A program made the translations under genes and the position numbers. Shown one piece after another: positions 1 through 5,942 of a stretch of 8,912 nucleotides of DNA. Position 1 is the stretch's first letter; each line of letters starts with the position of its first letter. The stretch spans positions 1-8,912 of the forward strand of contig JAMPGN010000175.1 of the NCBI GenBank assembly GCA_023663915.1. Reading direction: 5' to 3'. Under the pieces are notes generated by a model. The model ran no database searches, had not been told where the DNA came from, and saw only the letters and a program-made list of their open reading frames with translations. The stretch comes from Eubacterium sp. Lineage in GTDB: Bacteria; Bacillota_A; Clostridia; Lachnospirales; Lachnospiraceae.

Positions 1-1662
1 ATGCTTTTTCTGGATATAGTCGATTTCCACCTTATTCTGCTCGCGTCCCTTGGAGTAGTAAGCGGCAAGGCGCGCCGCCTCCTCAAAAGTGCGGTCGGGC
101 AGTTCCTGGCCCTCGGTTTTGACGATCACGTGTGAGCCTGCCTTCTGCTTGGCGTGAAACCACCAGTCATTGCCGGTGGCGAATTTGAAGGTCAGTTCAT
201 CATTCTGGTAATTATTCTTGCCGACATACATATGAAAGCCGTCGCTGCTAATATAATGAAAAGGTTTGCTGGTGATTTTTGTTTTCTTTGTGCCGCCTTT
301 CCTGCGGATGTAGCCGCTCTCAATCAATTCTTCCTTGATCTGCACAAGATCCTCTTCCTGCTGGGCAATATCCAGTGCGGCGAGAATGGATTCTAAGTGT
401 TCGATTTCCTCTTTGACTTGTATGGTCAATTCTGAAAGAGCCTCATAAGTCCTTTTCATTTTACCATATTTATCAAAATATTTCTTGGCGTTTTCCTGTG
501 GCGTGAGAGTATCATTCAGCGGAATAGTGATGGTTTCGTTGGTATAATAGTTTAACGCTTCCATGGATTTCGCACCGGGTTCGACGTGATAGCCGTAAGT
601 GTTTAACAGTTCGCCGTAGACCTTGTATTTATCACGTTTCTCGGTGTCTTTCATCTGCCGCATCTGCAAGTCGTATTTCTTGACATTACGTTCCAAAGCA
701 GTCTGCACGATCTTGCGCAGGTCTACGGATTTCTGTCTTATGCGTGTCACGATACTGCGCTCTGCGTAGTACTGTTCTAGAACGACACTGATGGAGTCGA
801 AATTTTGGATTGTCTTGTCAGCGTAGAGTGTCAGCGGCAGCGCTGCAAATTCAATCGGCTCTTTGCCGTCATAGATGATGCATGGAGCAAAATTACCGGA
901 CACGACTTGGGACATCATATTTGTGAGCGTATCGTGCAGTGCATGTGATGCATTGTCTTCCAACACATTGGCAGGCATATCCGCATCCACTTTGGCACGA
1001 TAACAGATTTCCTGTGCCATGATGGGGGAAAGTCCGGTATAGGAAGAGTAGATTGCTTTGTAGACGGGCATAGGTTTTGCGCGCATATGCTCTTGGAAGT
1101 TTACATAATTCAACAAAGAGGGAGATTCCTGTGCACAAAACTGTAATGGATTGTATTTATCCTGCGTCTGCGGAATAAAATAGTCCCTGCCTGGTAATAC
1201 TTCGCGGACGGAACTGACCATGCCGGAGATGTGTTTGATACTGTCAATAATTTTGTCTTGATCATCACAGAAAATAATATTACTGTGTTTCCCCATGATC
1301 TCCACGATCAGCTTCTTGCGGCAGACATCGCCCAGCTCATTAAGGTGTTCCAGTTCCAGATGTATGATTCGTTCCAGTCCGGGCTGTCGGATTCCGATAA
1401 TCCGCGCATTCTGTAAATGCTTGCGCAGAAGCATACAGAATCCCGGCGCGGTCATCGGACTGGGCTTGTTCGACTGTGTCAGATAAATGAGCGGCAGCGA
1501 AGCGTCCGCTGACAATAATAGCCGATACTGCGAGCCGTTATTCTTGATCGTCAACAAAAGCTCGTCACTCTCCGGCTGCGCAATCTTGTAGATTCTTCCG
1601 CCAAGGAGTGTGGTGGAAAGTTCTTTTGTCATATTTGCAATCGTAATTCCGTCAAATGCCAT
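1..1662 (-). CDS. rqcH: RqcH, ribosome quality control alanine-tailing factor (NFACT/FbpA family), C-terminus cut off
   Basis: The 554 codons seen are open to the window edge; the family is about 570-590 residues, so a few dozen C-terminal residues are missing. RqcH binds 50S subunits carrying stalled peptidyl-tRNA, recruits tRNA-Ala and adds C-terminal alanine tails that mark the peptide for degradation. It was earlier annotated as a fibronectin-binding protein. Visible parts: NFACT-N opening (MAFDGITIANMTKEL, residues 1-15), GFCMLLRKH (74-82), EIMGKHSN, a charged coiled-coil middle (about 280-430), then NFACT-R with GKNNYQND (481-488) and DWWFHAKQKAGSH (499-511). The tRNA-contacting pair known as Asp97-Arg98 in Bacillus subtilis RqcH reads Glu97-Arg98 here. 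The ATG at 1662-1660 has AGGAG 6 nt upstream and matches the family N-terminus. The gene is divergent from yicC. Family assignment is very secure; the activity is inferred from homology. Confidence 0.96.
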   Translation of the reverse strand, partial: MAFDGITIANMTKELSTTLLGGRIYKIAQPESDELLLTIKNNGSQYRLLLSADASLPLIYLTQSNKPSPMTAPGFCMLLRKHLQNARIIGIRQPGLERIIHLELEHLNELGDVCRKKLIVEIMGKHSNIIFCDDQDKIIDSIKHISGMVSSVREVLPGRDYFIPQTQDKYNPLQFCAQESPSLLNYVNFQEHMRAKPMPVYKAIYSSYTGLSPIMAQEICYRAKVDADMPANVLEDNASHALHDTLTNMMSQVVSGNFAPCIIYDGKEPIEFAALPLTLYADKTIQNFDSISVVLEQYYAERSIVTRIRQKSVDLRKIVQTALERNVKKYDLQMRQMKDTEKRDKYKVYGELLNTYGYHVEPGAKSMEALNYYTNETITIPLNDTLTPQENAKKYFDKYGKMKRTYEALSELTIQVKEEIEHLESILAALDIAQQEEDLVQIKEELIESGYIRRKGGTKKTKITSKPFHYISSDGFHMYVGKNNYQNDELTFKFATGNDWWFHAKQKAGSHVIVKTEGQELPDRTFEEAARLAAYYSKGREQNKVEIDYIQKKH

Positions 1663-1668
1663 GATAGA

Positions 1669-1673
1669 CTCCT
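1669..1673 (-). promoter_or_regulatory. Ribosome binding site of rqcH
   Basis: Read on the minus strand this is AGGAG, 6 nt before the ATG at 1662. It fixes the start, which coincides with the conserved family N-terminus. Confidence 0.85.
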
Positions 1674-1690
1674 AATCCTGTTTTTTTGTC

Positions 1691-1719
1691 ATTGTACACC
1701 ACCCACACATACTTTTCAA
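1691..1719 (-). promoter_or_regulatory. Housekeeping-type promoter for rqcH
   Basis: On the minus strand, TTGAAA (1719-1714) and TACAAT (1696-1691) are separated by exactly 17 bp. Transcription would start near 1684, giving a short leader of about 22 nt that includes the AGGAG site. Each box differs from the sigma-A consensus at one position. Nothing else in the gap is a better candidate. Confidence 0.75.
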
Positions 1720-1724
1720 CTTCC

Positions 1725-1753
1725 TTGACTACTTCTCACAATTATTCTATAAT
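1725..1753 (+). promoter_or_regulatory. Housekeeping-type promoter for the yicC operon
   Basis: TTGACT (1725-1730) and a perfect TATAAT (1748-1753) are separated by 17 bp. The predicted transcription start near 1760 leaves about 160 nt of leader before yicC. Its -35 box lies only 5 bp from the -35 box of the divergent rqcH promoter. This is the only strong promoter seen upstream of the seven-gene run to cinA. Confidence 0.85.
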
Positions 1754-1759
1754 AAAATC

Positions 1760-1921
1760 TGTACGCACAGTTTACTTATCAACGTGACAGCTTAGTGATA
1801 CTAGAGGAAACGAGTAAGCTCACTTGCGGGATTTGTTTCGCAAATTTGTGATTTGCGTCACCCGTCGCGAAACGCTCCGAGATGGAGAACACGATAGAAA
1901 AAGAAAGGCAAGTGCACGACT
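1760..1921 (+). promoter_or_regulatory. Structured 5' leader of yicC with alternative hairpins
   Basis: This untranslated stretch can form several helices. H1 pairs 1789-1794 with 1815-1820 (AGCTTA/TAAGCT) and is extended past a 2-nt bulge by 1784-1786 with 1821-1823. H2 is a 7-bp hairpin, 1839-1845 with 1851-1857 (CGCAAAT/ATTTGCG, 5-nt loop), which 1826-1830 with 1861-1865 could close. A competing all-Watson-Crick helix pairs 1835-1841 with 1867-1873 (GTTTCGC/GCGAAAC) and excludes H2. A small CTCC/GGAG hairpin lies at 1875-1887. I recognise no known riboswitch, T-box or ribosomal-protein leader, and there is no terminator U-run. Function is unknown; the helices are read by eye, without energy calculation. 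Confidence 0.5.
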
Positions 1922-2800
1922 ATGATAAAGAGCATGACCGGGTTTGGCAGATGCGAGATTGCCAGAGGAGAACGGAAGATTACCGTGGAAATGAAATCCG
2001 TCAACCACAGATATCTGGATGTCAGTATCAAGATGCCAAAGAAACTCAATTTTTTTGAAGCGGCGATACGGAGTGAATTAAAGAATTATATTCAGCGCGG
2101 CAAAGTGGATATGTTTATCACCTACGAAGACCTCACGGAGTCCAACGTATGCGTCAAGTATAACAAGGAACTGGCGGCGGAGTACATGAAATATCTTGTA
2201 CAGATGGCGGAAGACTTTTCGCTGGATAACGATATCCGTGTTTCCACGTTGTCCCGCTATCCGGAGATACTGACGATGGAAGAACAGACGGTGGATGAGG
2301 AAGAACTCTGGCAGCTTTTGTCTGAGGCGGTTAAGGGCGCAGCGCAGGGATTTGTGGCGACGAGGATCAAGGAAGGTGAGAACCTGAAAAATGATCTGAT
2401 CGCGAAGCTGGATGGTATGCTCACCCATGTGGATTATATCACGGAGCGTTCCCCACAGATCATCACGGAATACAAGCAGAAATTAGAGGAAAAAGTAAAG
2501 GAACTGATCGACGACGTGAAGGTGGACGAGAGCCGTCTTTTGATGGAAGTCACAATCTTTGCGGACAAGGTATGTGTGGACGAGGAATTAGTTCGTTTAA
2601 GGAGCCATATCGAGACGACAAGGGAGAACTTGGCTGCAGGCGGAAGCATCGGACGCAAACTTGATTTTATCGCGCAGGAAATGAACCGCGAGGCAAACAC
2701 GATCCTGTCTAAGGCGAATGATTTGGAGATTTCCAACCGCGCCATCGAGCTTAAGACGGAGATTGAGAAGGTGCGCGAGCAGATTCAGAATATCGAATAG
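1922..2800 (+). CDS. yicC: YicC/YloC family endoribonuclease
   Basis: The 292-residue product has the usual family length. The N-terminal YicC domain (about 1-155) opens MIKSMTGFGR and carries the conserved NHRYLD at 28-33. The C-terminal DUF1732 domain (about 208-292) carries GRKLDFIAQEMNRE (244-257) followed by NT and SKA. Family members are oligomeric endoribonucleases; in Escherichia coli YicC has been linked to turnover of the small RNA RyhB, and the Bacillus homologue is YloC. The physiological target here is unknown. The start is fixed by the canonical MTGFGR N-terminus, although the best Shine-Dalgarno match (AGAAAGG, 1902-1908) is about 13 nt away, which is long. It is first in the plus-strand operon, behind a long leader, with remA 35 nt downstream. 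Confidence 0.95.
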   Translation: MIKSMTGFGRCEIARGERKITVEMKSVNHRYLDVSIKMPKKLNFFEAAIRSELKNYIQRGKVDMFITYEDLTESNVCVKYNKELAAEYMKYLVQMAEDFSLDNDIRVSTLSRYPEILTMEEQTVDEEELWQLLSEAVKGAAQGFVATRIKEGENLKNDLIAKLDGMLTHVDYITERSPQIITEYKQKLEEKVKELIDDVKVDESRLLMEVTIFADKVCVDEELVRLRSHIETTRENLAAGGSIGRKLDFIAQEMNREANTILSKANDLEISNRAIELKTEIEKVREQIQNIE

Positions 2801-2817
2801 AGAAGCAGGTGAATGAC

Positions 2818-2827
2818 AGAGGAAGGG
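2818..2827 (+). promoter_or_regulatory. Ribosome binding site deciding the remA start
   Basis: The purine run AGAGGAAGGG ends 8 nt before the ATG at 2836. The upstream in-frame GTG at 2809 lacks a comparable site, and the residues it would add precede the conserved RemA N-terminus. Confidence 0.75.
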
Positions 2828-2835
2828 CGGTCAAT

Positions 2836-3096
2836 ATGGGACGATTGATCCATATAGGGTTCGGCAATGTAGTAAACACTGGAAAAATCATAGCCATTGT
2901 TAGTCCGGATTCCGCACCGATCAAGAGAATGGTGCAGAAGGCAAAAGAGTCAGGGATGGCGATCGACGCCACGCAGGGACGCAAGACGAAGGCGGTGCTT
3001 GTGATGGAAAACAGCCAGGTCGTGCTGTCGGCGCTGCTTCCGGAAACGATATCGGGCAGGGCGCAGGCAGAGAACGGGGAGAACGATGAAGCGTAA
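2836..3096 (+). CDS. remA: RemA-type DNA-binding regulator (DUF370)
   Basis: This 86-residue protein begins MGRLIHIGFGNVVNTGKII and contains VSPDSAPIKRMV, DATQGRKT and VLSALLPETI, all hallmarks of DUF370/RemA. Bacillus subtilis RemA (89 residues) forms a ring with DNA-contacting arginines and activates biofilm matrix and osmoprotectant genes. In Clostridia the family is widespread, but its targets are largely undefined, so the regulon here is unknown. The ATG at 2836 is chosen over the in-frame GTG at 2809 because of the purine-rich site just upstream and agreement with the family N-terminus. The 3' end overlaps gmk by 11 nt. The order yicC-remA-gmk-rpoZ is the conserved Firmicutes arrangement, which supports the assignment. 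Confidence 0.93.
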   Translation: MGRLIHIGFGNVVNTGKIIAIVSPDSAPIKRMVQKAKESGMAIDATQGRKTKAVLVMENSQVVLSALLPETISGRAQAENGENDEA

Positions 3097-3709
3097 GGGG
3101 ATATTGATTATCGTTTCCGGTTTTTCGGGAGCGGGCAAAGGTACTTTGGTGAAAAAACTGATTGGGGAATATGACGGTTATGCATTGTCGATTTCTGCTA
3201 CGACCAGACAGCCCAGGGAGGGAGAAGCGGACGGCAGGGAATATTTTTTCCTGCAAAAAGAAGAGTTCGAGCGCAGGATTGCCGAAAATGGGCTGATCGA
3301 GTACGCATGTTATTGCGGCAACTATTATGGCACGCCGAGAGAATATGTGGAGAAACAGCTTGACGACGGCAAGGATGTGATCTTAGAGATTGAGATTCAA
3401 GGGGCGCTCAAGATAAAGAAACGGTATCAAGACGCACTGTTGCTTTTCGTCATGCCGCCGAGTGCGGAGGAATTGCGGCGCAGGCTGGTAGGCAGGGGCA
3501 CGGAGACCGAGGAGGTCATCGATCAGAGAATGCGCCGCGCGGCAGAAGAGGCGGAAGGTATCAAGGAGTACGATTATATTGTGGTAAATGATGATCTGGA
3601 GACCTGTGTCAGACAGCTTCATGAGATTATCAAGGCAGCTCATAACACTCCGGATAGAAATGAGGAGTTTATAGAAAATATCAGAACAGAACTGGAAGGA
3701 GAAAAATAA
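3086..3709 (+). CDS. gmk: Guanylate kinase
   Basis: Gmk phosphorylates GMP (and dGMP) to GDP with ATP in the cytoplasm, an essential purine salvage and synthesis step that in Firmicutes is inhibited by (p)ppGpp. The 207-residue length is typical. The P-loop is GFSGAGKGT (12-20), with Phe where many homologues have Pro. The GMP-binding part shows SATTRQPREGE (37-47), GREYF (50-54) and GNYYGTPREY (78-87), and the segment EIEIQGA (101-107) has Glu103 where Asp is common in homologues. The lid carries RRRLVGRGTET (131-141), with later arginines at 148, 150 and 151. The gene overlaps remA by 11 nt upstream and rpoZ by 1 nt downstream, indicating cotranscription and probably coupled translation. 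Confidence 0.97.
   Translation: MKRKGILIIVSGFSGAGKGTLVKKLIGEYDGYALSISATTRQPREGEADGREYFFLQKEEFERRIAENGLIEYACYCGNYYGTPREYVEKQLDDGKDVILEIEIQGALKIKKRYQDALLLFVMPPSAEELRRRLVGRGTETEEVIDQRMRRAAEEAEGIKEYDYIVVNDDLETCVRQLHEIIKAAHNTPDRNEEFIENIRTELEGEK
3696..3701 (+). promoter_or_regulatory. Ribosome binding site of rpoZ
   Basis: AAGGAG sits inside the last gmk codons, 7 nt before the ATG at 3709, which itself overlaps the gmk stop (TAATG). The strong site inside gmk supports independent or reinitiated translation of omega. Confidence 0.8.
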
Positions 3710-3978
3710 TGTTACATCCATCTTATGCAGACTTGATTAAGGTAGTAAACAGCGGGGTAGAGGAGGGTGAAGATCCCGTCGTAAGCAGCAGGTACTCTAT
3801 CGTGATGGCTACCTCGAAAAGGGCGCGGCAGATCATTGCGGGCGACGAAGAGTTAGTGGACGGCAAAGGAAAGAAACCTCTTTCCGTTGCTGTGGAAGAA
3901 GTGAATCAAGGCAAGGTTAAGATCATAAGCGAGGAAAGCGGAAATACACCTGCACAACTTACAGATAAGGAATCATAG
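3709..3978 (+). CDS. rpoZ: DNA-directed RNA polymerase omega subunit
   Basis: The 89-residue product begins MLHPSYADLIKVV and contains SSRYSIVMATSKRARQI (26-42), the core signature by which omega wraps the beta-prime C-terminal tail and aids polymerase assembly. LSVAVEEVNQGKVKI (58-72) is the conserved second segment. The C-terminal tail (after about residue 73) is short, polar and probably disordered. Length is slightly above the Bacillus form. It overlaps the gmk stop by one base, and rimO starts 6 nt after its stop. In Firmicutes omega lacks the ppGpp-binding role described for Escherichia coli, so the link with gmk is better read as conserved operon structure than as a shared regulatory site. 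Confidence 0.96.
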   Translation: MLHPSYADLIKVVNSGVEEGEDPVVSSRYSIVMATSKRARQIIAGDEELVDGKGKKPLSVAVEEVNQGKVKIISEESGNTPAQLTDKES

Positions 3979-3984
3979 AGCCAC

Positions 3985-5328
3985 ATGAAGAAGAAAATAT
4001 TGTTTGTGTCCTTAGGGTGTGACAAGAACCTGGTGGATTCCGAAAGGATGCTGGGAATGCTTGCGCAGAGCGGATATGAGTTTACCGATGACGAGCACAA
4101 GGCGAATATCGTTGTGATCAACACTTGTTGTTTTATCAATGATGCCAAGGAGGAGAGCATCAATGCGATCCTTGAGATGGCGGAGCTTAAGAAAGATGGC
4201 TCGGTTGAAATGCTGATTGTAGCGGGATGTCTGGCAGAGCGGTATCGGGAGGAGATTCAGAAAGAGATCCCGGAAGTGGATGCAATTCTCGGTACGACGG
4301 CGATCGATGAGATTGTCGCGGTTCTCGAAGAGGTGTCGGGCGGCATCCGGAGAAACCATTATAAGAGTCTAAACGAAAAACCGTTTATTGGAACAACCCG
4401 TATCATGACCACTGGGGGACATTATTCTTATTTAAAAATTGCAGAAGGGTGCGATAAACATTGCACATATTGTATCATTCCCAAAGTCCGGGGAAATTAC
4501 CGCAGCGTACCGATGGAAGATTTGTTGCGTGAAGCGAAGGCGTTGGCGCAAAAAGGCGTGAAAGAACTGATCCTCGTAGCGCAGGAGACGACGCTGTACG
4601 GAAAGGATTTATACGGGTACAAGGCTCTTCCGGAGCTTTTGCATCAACTCTGTCAGATAGACGGAATCCGGTGGATACGGATATTGTACTGTTACCCGGA
4701 AGAGATCGACGACGAGTTGATCCGTACAATACGGGATGAAGAAAAGATCTGCCATTATCTGGATCTGCCGATTCAACATGCCTCGGATACCATTTTACAG
4801 AGGATGGGGCGAAAGACGAGTCGCAAACAGTTAGAGGACATCATTGGGAAACTACGGCAGGAGATTCCGGACATCTGTCTGCGGACGACGCTGATCAGCG
4901 GTTTTCCGGGGGAGACAGAAGAAGACCATGAGGAATTGCTGGACTTTGTAGAGCGCATGGAGTTTGACCGGCTGGGCGTTTTTGCTTACTCGCAGGAGGA
5001 AGACACACCGGCGGCAGACATGCCTGGTCAGATACCGGAAGAGGTTAAGGATGACCGAAGACTGCAGATTATGGAGCTGCAGCAGGATATCGCTTTTGAT
5101 GCGGCGGAAAATATGGTAGGCAGGGTTTTGACGGCTATGATCGAGGGCAAAGTCGCCGATGAGGATGCATATGTGTCACGAACTTACAAAGATGCGCCCG
5201 ATGTGGACGGTTTTCTGTTTGTAAGGACAGACAGGGAACTGATGAGCGGTGACTTTGTCAGGGCAAGGGTCATTGCATCCTATGAATATGATTTGATAGG
5301 AGAGTTGGAAGATGAACTTACCGAATAA
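3985..5328 (+). CDS. rimO: Ribosomal protein S12 (Asp) methylthiotransferase RimO
   Basis: RimO is a radical-SAM enzyme that adds a methylthio group to the beta-carbon of a conserved aspartate in ribosomal protein S12. The 447 residues split into the UPF0004 domain (about 1-120), with the auxiliary-cluster cysteines at 12, 48 and 82, a radical-SAM barrel (about 140-370) with the CxxxCxxC cluster at Cys156, Cys160 and Cys163, and a C-terminal TRAM domain (about 375-445). The opening SLGCDKNLVDSE and the motif EGCDKHCTYCIIP favour RimO over the tRNA-modifying paralogue MiaB, which typically has a different N-terminal signature. The start follows rpoZ by 6 nt, with AAGGAA inside the rpoZ end as likely ribosome site. 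The last 17 nt overlap pgsA. No key cysteine is missing. Confidence 0.96.
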   Translation: MKKKILFVSLGCDKNLVDSERMLGMLAQSGYEFTDDEHKANIVVINTCCFINDAKEESINAILEMAELKKDGSVEMLIVAGCLAERYREEIQKEIPEVDAILGTTAIDEIVAVLEEVSGGIRRNHYKSLNEKPFIGTTRIMTTGGHYSYLKIAEGCDKHCTYCIIPKVRGNYRSVPMEDLLREAKALAQKGVKELILVAQETTLYGKDLYGYKALPELLHQLCQIDGIRWIRILYCYPEEIDDELIRTIRDEEKICHYLDLPIQHASDTILQRMGRKTSRKQLEDIIGKLRQEIPDICLRTTLISGFPGETEEDHEELLDFVERMEFDRLGVFAYSQEEDTPAADMPGQIPEEVKDDRRLQIMELQQDIAFDAAENMVGRVLTAMIEGKVADEDAYVSRTYKDAPDVDGFLFVRTDRELMSGDFVRARVIASYEYDLIGELEDELTE

Positions 5329-5845
5329 ATTGACGATGTTTCGTGTGATACTGATTCCCTTTTTTGTGGTGTTCATGCTAGTTGACATAACATCCGCTGA
5401 TAAGTGGATCGCACTTGCGATATTTATCATTGCCAGTCTGACGGATCTGTTGGATGGCAAGATTGCGAGGAAATATAATCTGGTAACGAATTTCGGGAAG
5501 TTTATGGACCCTCTGGCGGATAAACTTCTTGTGTGTTCCGCATTGATCTGTCTGGTGGCGCTTGCGAAAATACCGGCATGGATCGTGATCGTGATCATTG
5601 CCAGGGAGTTTATTATCAGTGGATTCCGGCTGATTGCATCGGATAACGGTGTGGTCATCGCAGCGAGTTACTGGGGCAAGTTTAAGACGACTTTTCAGAT
5701 GGTAATGATCTGTTTAATGATTGCGGATATTTCGGCTATAAGCCTGTTCACCGATATTGTGATGTGGGTGGCGCTTGTATTGACGGTGGTATCTTTAGTG
5801 GATTATCTGGTCAAAAATAAAGATGTTATGAAGGATACAAAGTAG
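5312..5845 (+). CDS. pgsA: CDP-diacylglycerol--glycerol-3-phosphate 3-phosphatidyltransferase
   Basis: PgsA makes phosphatidylglycerol phosphate from CDP-diacylglycerol and glycerol 3-phosphate in the cytoplasmic membrane, the committed step to phosphatidylglycerol and cardiolipin. The 177-residue length is standard. The CDP-alcohol phosphotransferase signature is complete: Asp45, Asp48-Gly49, Ala52-Arg53, Gly62, Asp66 and Asp70. The opening MNLPNKLTMFRVILIPFF is typical of PgsA. Hydrophobic segments near 10-25, 32-43, 72-98, 128-143 and 148-166 fit a multi-pass membrane enzyme. AGGAGAG (about 5298-5304) lies about 8 nt before the ATG, inside the rimO end, and the genes overlap by 17 nt. PgsA rather than phosphatidylserine or cardiolipin synthase is supported by the N-terminus and size, not by biochemistry. 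Confidence 0.95.
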   Translation: MNLPNKLTMFRVILIPFFVVFMLVDITSADKWIALAIFIIASLTDLLDGKIARKYNLVTNFGKFMDPLADKLLVCSALICLVALAKIPAWIVIVIIAREFIISGFRLIASDNGVVIAASYWGKFKTTFQMVMICLMIADISAISLFTDIVMWVALVLTVVSLVDYLVKNKDVMKDTK

Positions 5846-5862
5846 AAGATAGAGGATAAGTT

Positions 5863-5897
5863 GCGGTATCCGCGCAAAGAAGCACTGTGGATACCGT
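5863..5897 (+). repeat. Inverted repeat / RNA hairpin between pgsA and cinA
   Basis: CGGTATCC (5864-5871) is perfectly complementary to GGATACCG (5889-5896). With flanking G-C and G-U pairs the stem reaches 12 bp (5863-5874 with 5886-5897), three of them wobble, and an 11-nt loop. There is no U-run after it, so it is not a standard intrinsic terminator. A role in RNA processing, stability or uneven expression between pgsA and cinA is possible but unproven. Confidence 0.6.
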
Positions 5898-5929
5898 GTG
5901 CGCCTTCAAGCGACGGCGGACAAGGGTTT

Positions 5930-5933
5930 AGGA
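5930..5933 (+). promoter_or_regulatory. Ribosome binding site favouring the cinA start at 5943
   Basis: AGGA lies 9 nt before the ATG at 5943. A weaker GGA (5945-5947) lies 7 nt before the ATG at 5955, so the choice between the two is not settled by this site alone. Confidence 0.5.
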
Positions 5934-5942
5934 TGCTTCAGA

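Noticed and set aside
154..396. Plus-strand open frame opposite rqcH
   Set aside because: It lies wholly inside the NFACT-R coding region on the other strand and resembles no family I know.
2078..2745. Minus-strand open frames opposite yicC
   Set aside because: They are antisense to well-conserved YicC sequence, with no ribosome site or recognisable domain.
2809..2835. GTG start nine codons upstream for remA
   Set aside because: It has no good ribosome site, and the added residues precede the conserved MGRLIHIGFGN start.
5176..5658. 160-codon minus-strand open frame across the rimO/pgsA junction
   Set aside because: It overlaps two conserved sense genes, including the PgsA active-site motif. 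Its length reflects the absence of reverse stops in that frame.
5863..5897. Intrinsic terminator after pgsA
   Set aside because: The stem is good, but the following bases (GTGCGCCTTCAAG) contain no U-run.
5898..5942. GTG start fifteen codons upstream for cinA
   Set aside because: It abuts the 5863-5897 hairpin, adds a non-conserved extension, and better starts exist at 5943 and 5955.
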